In this document: positions 1 through 9,528 of the stretch, in pieces
Layout of the letters: each line of letters starts with the position of its first letter
Position numbering within the stretch: the stretch's first letter is position 1
NCBI RefSeq assembly: GCF_018812025.1
Contig: NC_063066.1
Location: 1,285,192-1,349,191 of the forward strand
Direction: 5' to 3'
DNA: 64,000 nucleotides
Source: Megalobrama amblycephala
Lineage: Eukaryota > Chordata > Actinopteri > Cypriniformes > Xenocyprididae
Position numbers and translations under genes: made by a program
Notes under the pieces: generated by a model
What the model saw: the letters and a program-made list of their open reading frames with translations, nothing else
Database searches by the model: none
Told to the model about the DNA's origin: nothing

Positions 1-176
1 TCAGTATTAAAGCTTACTTCAGCAGTACAGACGGTCTTGTCCTGCAGGAACAGAATCCAGAAGTCTCTGAAACACTTTCAGTTTGAGACTCACCTGTGCT
101 CCTGTTTGTCACGTGATTCAATCTGTGTTAAAGAGATTCTGCTTCATCTTCTGCTGTTTTCATCTGAAGACTTGTA
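1..176 (-). other. 5' noncoding exon and first intron start of a neighbouring NLR gene (partial)
   Basis: Positions 1-170 are identical, as far as I can read, to 56070-56239, which is the untranslated first exon and splice donor of the NLR gene annotated below. The donor GTGAGT lies on the minus strand with the exon ending at 94, so the exon occupies roughly 94-176 and the rest of this gene lies left of the window. This implies a second NLR copy in head-to-tail orientation. A TATA-like TTTATATAA sits on the minus strand at about 209-217, some 30-40 bases before the probable transcription start; this segment is absent from the 56-kb copy. Confidence 0.7.
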
Positions 177-552
177 ATGTTTAACAGTGAAAGCAGCTTT
201 CTGAAACATTATATAAACGCGGTACACCTGTGATGTTGTTGTTCTAATGTTTACTGATGTTTGAGAAACCAGTTTTTTTTTTTGGTGCATTACCGCCACC
301 AGCTGGACAGAGTTTGAACATGATGCCTAAATGCTTGATGCTTGGGGCAAAAATGCCTCTGAAATGAATAAAATACTCCCAAAATTCAAGATATATAGGG
401 GGGCAAAATAATGTCCCTGTATGGGTTCTTGTTTTTAATATTTATAATAGCCTATATTTATATGTTTATAATTCAGGATATGCTGTTTTTCCAGACATCA
501 GCACTATTGCAAATGTGAAGCCTGTTGATTTTCAAGGTTTCCTCACACACCT
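177..552. other. Promoter flank with degraded DNA-transposon-like sequence, no gene
   Basis: No coding potential. Beyond the TATA-like motif at 209-217 the segment holds a T-rich run (about 272-284) and AT-rich sequence. The part at 361-520 resembles 42180-42310, next to a hAT-like terminus, so a shared degraded transposon is likely. The Gypsy element begins at 553 after target duplicate CACCT at 548-552. Confidence 0.35.
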
Positions 553-749
553 TGTTATATCTGCATCAATATGCTATAATAACTCTTTATATTCTATTCC
601 ATTTCAGAGCATTCACAGAGAGAACAGGAGACATGACTGCACCGCTTTTGCACTGGTTTACTCGGCACACAGCAACAACAACTACTAACAGCAAGGGAGT
701 GCCATCTAGTGGCCATCAGGTATTGCAACATCAACTCAAATACATTACA
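553..749 (-). repeat. Gypsy 3' LTR
   Basis: 197 bp beginning TGTTATATCTGC and ending ACATTACA on the plus strand. It matches 12869-13065 with a single difference noted (GCAAC versus GTAAC), which means a recent insertion. The adjacent pyrimidine-rich TCTCCTCCCTCC at 750-761 is the polypurine tract on the element strand. Confidence 0.9.
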
Positions 750-761
750 TCTCCTCCCTCC
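750..761 (-). other. Gypsy polypurine tract
   Basis: On the minus strand GGAGGGAGGAGA directly abuts the 3' LTR, the expected position for plus-strand DNA priming. Confidence 0.7.
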
Positions 762-964
762 TTAAATCAGTCTACCCTATGTTTTTTTGTTTTTTTTTTA
801 ACATAAAAAAAACATCCATTCAAATTAGGGAATAACAGTTAGGGGCCAACAGTTAGTATTCACCCTTAATCAATATCACACTTATTCACTTGTCAACTTA
901 ACTACTCCCCCCAAAAGTATGAAACACTAAACACATTCAACTACGCATATAACATTCAAAAACT

Positions 965-1716
965 TTACAGATCAAGTCTGCTAGGTGGTTTACGGATTCT
1001 AACAGGAAATCTTCTCACATTTGGGGAAGAAGCAATAGCTGGTTCAACAAGCTTGGTTACATTCTGGTCTAGAGCATTTGATTCGGTGTCATTAGATGTT
1101 AAAGACAGTTTTTGTCCCTTATCATCCAGAGTTTGTGATGTACTATTCTCTGCTGGTAGAGTTTCTGTGTTTTTTGTAATTTCTGGATGACAGTCCAACA
1201 TTTGATCTGCATGTCTTTTCCAGCTTTGTGAACTGTCCACCTGAACCATGTAGGACAGTGGTCCTGACTGAGAAGAAACAGTACCTGTTTTCCACTTCTC
1301 CTCTCCCCGTCGATAATCTCTGACCAGCACCGAATCGCCCACGTGGAAGTCTCTGTGTTTTGCATGGAGGGAACGGTAAGAACATTGAACTTTTTGTGCC
1401 TGCTCCACAGTCCTTTTCACACTTGGTTTCAGCAGATCTAGCCGTGTCCTCAATCTGTGATGTAAGAATAACATAGCAGGTGTTTCTTTAGTTGTGCTAT
1501 GTGGGGTATTCCTGTACTGTAGCAAGAAAGAGTCTAATCTCTGCTGTAATGGTACTGGTTCTTTAGATGCTTTCAGTGAGTGTTTAAAAGTCTGCAAGAA
1601 ACGCACGGCCAGACCTTTGGTGGCTGGGTGGAATGGTGCAGAGCGTACATGTTTAACACCATTTGTTTTTAGAAAACATCCAAACTCCTCCCAAGTAAAT
1701 TGTGGGCCATTGTCGC
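965..1716 (-). pseudogene. Gypsy integrase, C-terminal half
   Basis: The minus-strand frame runs open from the ERV junction at 1716 to a stop at 965. It starts with the SDNG motif that carries the second catalytic aspartate, passes the conserved region before the third catalytic residue, and continues through a basic C-terminal domain with the LRT-RLD and HVGDSVLVRD-type segments seen in Mag integrases. The expected catalytic glutamate (G-A/L-x-E-R-F context) reads GLAVRF, so the codon at 1604-1606 is GTG (Val). The rest of the catalytic core is at 9529-9813, separated by the retrovirus. No start codon is needed because this is the tail of a polyprotein. Confidence 0.88.
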
Positions 1717-2191
1717 TGTTAGGTTTTTGCTCCTACTTCGTGCCTCATCCCAGACCTCTTATTTGGCAATTGAGTGAGCAATCACTCAGCGCTGAGGGAG
1801 AATATAGTCTCATTTTATTGATAAGAAAAGAGAGAATATATAGAAAGAGTACAAGGGGTGTAGTATAGTTTCAGCCAATGAGAAAGAGAATACATCATAT
1901 AGCTTATGGTATAGGAATGTGATACATATAGAAAACTAAGTCTAAATATGGTCATCTACTGGTCAGGTACCCATGAGGTCCCTTAAAATCCCAAGGACCT
2001 TCTCCTATTCTGGTAATACAGAAAGCAGGGACCATTCCCTGTCTCACATTCACTCCTAATAGAGCCTTATATGGAAATGGTTCTGGTACATAGAAAACCA
2101 TATGTTAGAACATAGAATACAGCTTTGACAGAGGAAAAAAGGAGCCTCAGTCCACATACTTTCAATGCTGAGACCAACATAAAATCTATCA
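1717..2191 (-). repeat. ERV 3' LTR
   Basis: 475 bp, same length as the 5' LTR at 9054-9528, with about six substitutions between them. The purine run AAAAGGGGCAAT on the minus strand (2192-2203) directly precedes it as polypurine tract. Confidence 0.92.
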
Positions 2192-2203
2192 ATTGCCCCT
2201 TTT
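2192..2203 (-). other. ERV polypurine tract
   Basis: Minus-strand AAAAGGGGCAAT abuts the start of the 3' LTR. Confidence 0.75.
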
Positions 2204-2328
2204 GGCAATAAAATTGCCACACCCAAGTCTCAGCATTACTTTTCTCATATCCAAATATAATCACTTTCTTTACTTTCAAAATCATAACATTCTTCAGCAA
2301 ACATTTCCTTCATTTTTCTTCAAAATTA

Positions 2329-3805
2329 CTAACATTTAACAGTTCTATTCATCAAAGCATATTGAGAGGATACAAAGTTGATCATGGCACGATTAATCAA
2401 AGCTCTAATAAATGGAATAATACAACAGATAATAAATGTCATAATTAATAGTATCACACCTATAGGAATCAAAGCAGATACAAGCATTTGTTGCCATCCT
2501 GTCAGCCATGCTAAGAACCCATTTTGATTATCAGTAACTTCTCGTTCTTGTAATTCTTGAGCAATTCTAGTCATATTTTTTAAACCCTCTGAAATTAAAT
2601 GACCATCTGCATCATTTTCAGGGATATAAGTACAACAAGAGGTACCAACAATAACACAAACTCCTCCTCCTGCCGCGGTTAATTGATCTAAAACTAGCCT
2701 GTTTTGCAGGGCAGTTAAACGGAGCCCTCGGAGTTCCTGTTGAACACCAGCCAATGTGTCTCTTGTAGTATTGATAAATGAAATTAGCTCATATCTTGTA
2801 ACCTCAACTTCAATTTGAAGACTAGAAACACCTACTCCTGGAATCATTGCTTCAAAAAATCTTTCAGTACCAGTCCAGAGTTGATGTTGCATAGGTACTG
2901 GATTATCTCTACTCAAACTACTAGTTGAACTGCGGCTAGAGAGGGAGCGTTTCTTTTTCTGTTTTTGTTTTGTCATAAGATGAGGTTTGTGTGGTCTAAT
3001 AACCATGGAATATTCTTCCAAAGTTACTAGAGCACATCTTCCACTCCAATTTTCTGGAAGAGTAGTGTAGACTCTATGTCCACACAGCCAAAACCAATCT
3101 TTGACAGCTCTAGTTCCCCATGAAGAAGGAGCATATCTGTAGCAATTTTGACCTGGCACAAGTGCACAATATTTAGAACACACATCTTGAATAAAAGGAT
3201 TAGCCCATCCATAAGCAATCATAGTAGATATAGGATGTGGTGTTCTTTTAGAACACTCAGTCATATTAGCTTTTGGATAATGCAAAATACAACTCATACA
3301 ACAAGACATATTTTCTATCTCACAATGATGGTATGTTCGATTACATTTACTTTTAGGAATTATCCCCAGTCTCACTGTTCCAGTTTCTCTTTCCATACAT
3401 AACAGTGAGTCTGGAATAGAGCCAATTGTTGTCACTTTAGCATGTACTTGTGTTGCAAGCATCATTATTTTACTTTTTCCACAACTCCATATTGCACTTC
3501 TATTTGGAGCCATCATTCCAGTAATGCTAACAAAAATAGGGCATTCTAATTCTTCTTCTGTCCTTGGTGATTTCTACATATGGTCCAGAAGCACTATGTG
3601 GCATTTTGGTGCAAACATAACAGTCACCTGTTTTTCCTTCAGATTTGGCAGTGTAGTTGGCTAATCTCCACCACATGTTAGCTGCAAAGGCATGTGGTTC
3701 TTCTTCATAATGTACCCAAGTTTCATTACCAGTGCTAACAGCAGCTTGTATGTGAATAAACACATTTGTCAGCACAACCAGGTAAAATATCAATTTAGCA
3801 ATCAT
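2329..3805 (-). pseudogene. ERV env (one frameshift)
   Basis: The ATG at 3805 opens a 92-residue frame with a hydrophobic signal peptide (about residues 1-22) and the start of the surface subunit; it stops at 3527. The remainder continues in another frame to the stop at 2329. The break lies in an AGA-rich stretch near 3545-3570. The second part contains a CXXC motif (CMSC) in the surface subunit, a basic KKKR that could be a furin-type cleavage site, heptad-like helical sequence, the conserved CX6CC cluster of covalently linked gamma-type transmembrane subunits, and a long hydrophobic membrane anchor followed by a short tail. Total coding length is near 490 codons, shorter than most gammaretroviral Env. 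As assembled it cannot make one continuous protein. Confidence 0.85.
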
Positions 3806-3839
3806 GGCTAGAGAGCTTCAAGGATAATTATTGCTGGTT

Positions 3840-6800
3840 TTAGATCTCTAGCAATCTCTTTCTTCTTCTCCTCGTTGAATGTCTTGGTTCACCTTCCTTT
3901 GGATTTTTCCTTGGCTCACTGGCTTCCTTTTCCTCATTGACCAGAACGTTCCCCTGGGATGGAGCTGCTTTCAGTCGACTGGCATGGATCCACTGCGGCT
4001 GGGGTCGGGAAAGGTCTACCCATAAGAATTTCAGATCAACCCAATTTCTGCCTGTATCAAGACACGCTTTATTAAGCCAATCTTTAATAACACGATTCAT
4101 GTTCTCAACTTGTCCACTAGATGGTGCGTGAAACGGTATATGCAATGACCAGGTAATATTAAGCTCTTTGGCTAACAATTGTGTGACTTTGGAAGTGAAC
4201 GGTGTTCCATTATCACTATCTATAACCATTGGTATACCAAAACGCGGTATAATGTCCTTAGCCAGAACTTTAACTACCGTCTGTGCATTTTCTTTTCCAC
4301 ACGGAAAAGCTTCAGGCCATTTAGAAAATCTGTCAACAATCACAAGCAAATATTTATTATTTCCACAAGGAGGCATATGCGTAAAATCAATTTGCAAGTG
4401 TTGGAATGGTAGCTCAGGATGTGGTAAAGCGTCATGTTTAGTTGCCTTGTGCTTGTTGGTTTGAGCACACACCAGACAAGCATCCAATATCAACAGAGTA
4501 TTTCTTTGAATATTTGCTATGCAATAAGATCGATTCAACATTTGTATCACTTTCTTTTTTGACACAAGTGATACACCATGATAATGTCTACATAGCATAA
4601 CAATCGCAGATGCAGGTAATGCAAGTCTACCCTGTTTGTCTCTCAAGATTCCAACTTGATCTGGTTTTACTTCATTGTCTGACCAGTAAGTCAAATCCGC
4701 TTGCGTAGGGTTAGCTTGTAATATTTTAATGTCCAAATCATTAGTCAATAATGAATTCATCATAGGCACATCTGTGCCCCTTTCGCTTACATGTGGACTT
4801 AACATTACTTCTTTAGCAGCCCATTTTGCTACTTCATCTACAAATCTATTTCCTTTGGCTTCATCTGTTTCTCCTGACGTATGTCCTGCTACTTTAATAA
4901 CAGCGAGTTTTGATGGTTGTTGTGCTGCATTAATGAGCTCCCCTACAATACTATGGTGAGCAATTGGCTTTCCATCTGAGGTTTTAAAATTTCTTTCTTC
5001 CCACAATTTAGCAAAATCATGTACTATGCTATAGGCATATTTAGAGTCAGTGTATATATTAACACACTGATCTTTTGCCAATTGACAAGCTCTCGTTAAA
5101 GCAATTAATTCTGCAACTTGCGCTGACCTGTATGGCAAAGAGTATGCCTCAATTACACGATCAGGTAATTCAACAATAGCATACCCACACAAGTATACAT
5201 TATCATTTGGCTTGAAACAGGATCCATCAATATACCAATTCTTCCCCTCCTCCAGGACAGATGTAGAAACATCTGGCCTGCAGGCAGTCGAAATCTGGAT
5301 TCTGTCCAGGCACTCGTGGTCATCACTCTCAAATTCACCTTGCGTCAGCAACCTGTGCAAATGTACAGTAGGGCCATGAATAACAGAAGTTGGCTTCAAA
5401 ATCAAATTAGCAGTAGCTAATAATATAGCCTCATAGCCAGAGCGGCGTTGAGCAGTCATATGTTGAGTAGAAATATTACTCATAATGACTCCTACCTGAT
5501 GAGAGGTATGCACTATCAATTTATGTGATAACACAATTTTTTCAGCATCTTGAACCATGATCGCCGTGGCAGCTACTGCACGCAAACAAGCAGGAAGTCC
5601 CCTGGCTACTGAATCAAGAGTTTTAGACAAATAAGCTATGGGACGAAAAGTACCCCCATGTTCCTGGGCCAGGATTGCGGCGGCTGTACCCCCACTTTCA
5701 TGCACGTATAAGTGAAAGTCTTTGGGAGGCCAAGGGCAGGAGGTTTCATAAGGGAGGATTTCAAATGTCTGAATGCTTGATCCATCTCAGCTGTCCATGT
5801 AATGTCCTCTGTGTCCCCCAGAGTAGCAGTTCGTAGGATTTTATCATACTTGGAACAGTTGGGCACCCATATTCGGCAATAATTAACCAGTCCCAGGAAG
5901 CTTTGCATTTGCTTCCGTGTCAATGGGTAGCAATAGCTTTCACTCTGTCAGCAGACAATTGCACTTTGCCCTGTGACAGTTCATGTCCAAGGTACTCGAC
6001 CCTCCTCTGTACCCACTGTAGTTTCTCTCTTGATGCCTTGAAACCAGCCACTGCCAAAATATTGCAGACAATTTTAGAGGCAGCAGCACACATGTCCTCA
6101 GTTGCTCCTGTGATGAGGATGTCATCTGCGTATTGAAGCAGACAGGTGTTTGGAGAAAGTTTGGCATTTTTCAGCGTTGCGTGCACGACAGCAGAGAAAA
6201 CAGCCGGAGAATCCCTGAACCCTTGTGGGAGTCTTGTCCACGTTAATTGTGAATTTTCCAAGGTAAAAGCAAACAATGGCTGTGTTTGGCGATCAACAGG
6301 AATGCTGAAGAAAGCACTGGAAATATCTAAAACAGTAAAAAAAGAATGTTCAGAAGGAATTAATTATATTATAGTTTGCACAAGAATTAATTATAGTTTT
6401 CACATCAGGTACAATAGGAGACAATGGTGTTACCAACTCATTAACTTTTCTCAAATCTTGAGTTAAACGCCAAGAACCATTTGCTTTCTTAATTGGATTA
6501 ATTGGTGTATTATAAGGTGAATGAGTGTGCACCAGGATGCCTTGAGCCAGTAATTTATCAATAACAGGAAAAATACCCTCCACCTTTTCTTTTGAGAGGG
6601 GGTACTGTTTCTGATACACAGGCTTGTCTGTTATTAGTTTAGCAACATAGGGCTGGACATCAATGAATCCTGCGTCATCCTTATGGGCTGCCCACAACTT
6701 GGGGTTGACACCCTCAATTTCCTGTTTGAGCTCAGTTGCAGAATCATCCTCAAGGAGAGCATTTCCTGTATCAACAGTGAGAGAAAAGGCTGCAGGAAAA

Positions 6801-7192
6801 ATAAGTTGTAGAGAGTCAGCATTAAAATTAAGTTGAATACCTAATTTATGTAAGAGATCGCGTCCCAAAAGAGAAAATGGGGAATTCGGTATTATCGAAA
6901 AAGCATGCATTTTAAACAATGATGGGATATCATTAGAAGTAACCGGAAATGTTGGTGTCATTTCACATCTCACAGGTACACCGTTGATTCCCACAGAGTT
7001 TACATGTTTTCCTGTAATCGAGCCCTCATAGACAAGAGAGGATAACGATGACATTGTTGCCCCCGTATCTATGAGAAAAACATAGGGTTTATGGTCAACA
7101 TTTAATTCAATAAATGGCAAAACAGTTGACACATTCGGATAACTCAAAGAAATCAATGAAAAATTATCAGAAGAGGGCTCAGTCGAACTCAG
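3840..7192 (-). pseudogene. ERV pro-pol (protease, RT, RNase H, integrase; frameshifted)
   Basis: The frame after the gag UGA (7193-7195) is open to 6350 and encodes the protease with LIDTGAT active site (about 7055-7080) and the RT N-terminus. RT continues in a second frame (5920 to about 6340) with the YADD catalytic motif near 6120-6135, a third frame (5636-5923) holds the RT connection, and a fourth segment (3840-5705) carries RNase H (WYIDGS, TDSKYA, AGHTSGE motifs), the integrase HHCC zinc region and the DDE core (QIDFTH, SDNG, GQVEN). Downstream of the core the text jumps quickly to a basic tail, so an internal deletion of the integrase C-terminal part is likely. Breaks sit near short homopolymers, for example T7 near 6335. 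Confidence 0.88.
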
Positions 7193-7195
7193 TCA
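7193..7195 (-). other. In-frame UGA between gag and pro-pol (candidate readthrough stop)
   Basis: Gag terminates CAA CAA TGA CTG, and the protease frame continues directly after it without a phase change. Gammaretroviruses express Pol by readthrough of a stop at this junction (UAG in the best-known members); here the stop is UGA followed by C. I did not model a downstream pseudoknot. Confidence 0.65.
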
Positions 7196-8594
7196 TTGTT
7201 GCCAGGAAATGGGATACACTGGATTTTGTCTGTCAGTCTTTGCAGAAGGGAGCGCAAGTGGGGGCTTTTGCTTCAAGCCACCTGACCTCTGCCTCAAATC
7301 CCAAGCCTTTTTCCTACAGTCATGTTCCAGATGTCCTGGCTTGCCACAATAAAAACAGCGTCTCACATTTCCAAATTGTTGTGGACGAGGATTCACAGCA
7401 GCATTCACTTGAAGCATAGCAGGAGTTTTGCCCCTGGAGACATCAAAAGCTCCAGCAGAGGAAAGCTCACGCAAGCGTCGTCCCAATTCATCAACAGAAA
7501 TGGTAGTAATATTCGGAGTTGTTATACGAATTAACTGCGCAGTGTCTTTGTTCATATTATTTAGGAACGTATTTAAGAACAATGGACAATTTTGTTCAAT
7601 AGGAATCGCAGATTCCTCAACCCATGCATGTTTAAATCTGTTAAAGAATGCAACAGGGCTTTCACCAGTTCTCTGTTTGGTATTGGCTGCATGCGAGATG
7701 TCTTGTTTAGCAGAAGACACTTTTAACAAAAAAGCAGTCAATTGTTTGAAAAAAACTAAGTTTACCTGAGCTGGCCCAAATCCAATCACCTGCTTCGTCC
7801 TCATCGTCAGAATCAGTAATTAGAAGCACTCGTGAAGGTTTAGACAAATCAAGGGGCTTCGAATCTCCAGCTTTCTGAGATACAACACGACGAACAGGCG
7901 GTGTATCGTAGATGGGGTTTAAGTAATCAACTTCTTCAATCATTTCCTCCTCCGTGATTTCCGCATGCAGGGTTTTAGTCAAAATAAAACGATAATCTCG
8001 TCCCGTCAATTGACTGTAGGCAGTTAACCGTTGCAGCACTGCCACAAATTGATGTGGTGACCTAGCCGGATCAGGCAGATCTTTGCAAATAGCCACTGCC
8101 TCCGTAACACTCAGAGGAGTAATTTTGTAACCATCTGGAAGCTGTACAAACGGAAAAACTTCAGTTGTGGACGGCAACTGCGGATACAATCGATTGGTCA
8201 AGGGCTTTGGAATTTCAGCAGAAACAACACATTTATATGGGGGAAGGGACGCATCAGGTTTCAGCTGAGACTGAGAGAGAGAGCTGTCTTGTTTTTTCAA
8301 CTCTGGACCCTTATCCCAATAAGTTTTCATCTTCATCCAAACTTTATACGCATCTTTCATATAATCAATGGACCATCCTGGGTCACCCCAAGAACCAAAG
8401 ATCATATCTTTTGCAGCACCCATATCTTCATCTTTAAAAGAACCATCGCGGGGAAACGGATCTAATTGTATTTTCCCTTCTGACCATCCCGCAAGATTAG
8501 AGAGATAGGGTTCAGTAAAAAACGCTTTATTATTGCGATTCATGAAATCCCTCGGGGTTTCCCCCATCAACGGTCGACTAATCGTTTCACCCAT
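7193..8594 (-). pseudogene. ERV gag (one frameshift)
   Basis: The ATG at 8594 gives a protein starting MG, the myristoylation signature of retroviral matrix. The first frame (8594-7707) covers matrix, a proline-containing linker, and capsid N-terminal sequence ending in a very acidic stretch (DSDDEDE). The capsid C-terminal domain and nucleocapsid lie in a second frame (7804-7193) with one CCHC knuckle (C-X2-C-X4-H-X4-C, about 7320-7360) and a basic tail. The switch falls between 7805 and 7740, next to an A7 run. Gag ends at UGA 7193-7195, in the same frame as protease. Combined length is about 480 codons, slightly short of gammaretroviral Gag. Confidence 0.88.
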
Positions 8595-9030
8595 TTAAAA
8601 CAGCCAACAAAGATCTCTCCTTTGCTTAAAGAAAAGCCTTACAATTTCAGAGAATGGCCAAACAAAATACAAATTAAAGTCTGCAGCTTTATATTAACTT
8701 TTTAGTATTTTTGGCAAAAAGAAAAATTTTAAATTCAGTATTATTCATTCAACCGCCAACAAGGACCTGAGGATATCACCATGAAATGGACTAAGAGAGA
8801 GAAAATCTTCAACTCAAACTCATCTATTCCCTTCCCACGCATAAAATCCGTGAGGATAACACCAAAAAATGAAAGGGTGATCAATCCTCTTTCTCTCTTC
8901 CCATATTTATCAAAATACGAGGATATCCACTTTTAACAAATATGAAAAAAGTGCGGCACAAAAATACAAGGATCAATTTCTCAACAGACAGTAAGATGCA
9001 CTTAAGCATTTTATTTCTTACCTGTCTGGA
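8595..9030 (-). other. ERV 5' untranslated leader
   Basis: Noncoding stretch between primer site and gag ATG, the usual place for packaging signals. Pyrimidine-rich minus-strand blocks and AGGATAT-like repeats are visible, but no specific element can be named. Confidence 0.5.
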
Positions 9031-9050
9031 GAAATCCCGACGAGCCCCCA
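9031..9050 (-). other. ERV primer binding site, tRNA-Pro type
   Basis: Minus strand TGGGGGCTCGTCGGGAT lies three bases from the 5' LTR (9054). It matches the 3' end complement of tRNA-Pro used by gammaretroviruses, apparently short of one C. Confidence 0.82.
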
Positions 9051-9053
9051 AAT

Positions 9054-9528
9054 TGTTAGGTTTTTGCTCCTAATTCGTGCCTCATCCCAGACCTCTTATT
9101 TGGCAATTGAATGAGCAATCACTCAGCGCTGAGGGAGAATATAGTCTCATTTTATTGATAAGAAAAGAGAGAATATATAGAAAGAGTACAAGGGGTGTAG
9201 TATAGTTTCAGCCAATGAGAAAGAGAATACATCATATAGCTTATGGTATATGAATGTGATACATATAGAAAAACAAGTCTAAATATGGTCATCTACTGGT
9301 CAGGAACCCATGAGGTCCCTTAAAATCCCAAGGACCTTCTCCTATTCTGGTAATACAGAAAGCAGGGACCATTCCCTGTCTCACATTCACTCCTAATAGA
9401 GCCTTATATGAAAATGGTTCTGGTACATAGAAAACCATATGTTAGAACATAGAATACAGCTTTGACAGAGGAAAAAAGGAGCCTCAGTCCACATACTTTC
9501 AATGCTGAGACCAACATAAAATCTATCA
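9054..9528 (-). repeat. ERV 5' LTR
   Basis: 475 bp, TGTTAGG...TATCA, paired with 1717-2191. It contains the ERV promoter region, but I could not place a convincing TATA box or start site. The adjoining duplicate GTCGC (9529-9533) belongs to the Gypsy integrase codons. Confidence 0.92.

Larger units (their letters stand above)
1717..9528 (-). mobile_element. Endogenous retrovirus, gamma/epsilon-like, inserted in Gypsy integrase
   Basis: A 7812-bp provirus with two 475-bp LTRs (TGTTAGG...TATCA) and the 5-bp duplication GTCGC at 1712-1716 and 9529-9533. On the minus strand the order is LTR, tRNA-Pro-type primer site, leader, gag, pro-pol, env, polypurine tract, LTR. Gag and pro-pol are in one frame separated by a single UGA. 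The Env transmembrane subunit has a CX6CC motif. These are features known from gammaretroviruses and relatives. The LTRs differ at about six positions (roughly 1.3%), so the insertion is young. Pol and Env carry frameshifts, and the integrase C-terminus looks internally deleted. Confidence 0.93.

Noticed and set aside
525..806. 93-codon plus-strand ORF over the left LTR, and its copy at 12706-13077
   Set aside because: It lies entirely in LTR and flanking noncoding DNA and recurs only because the LTRs are repeated.
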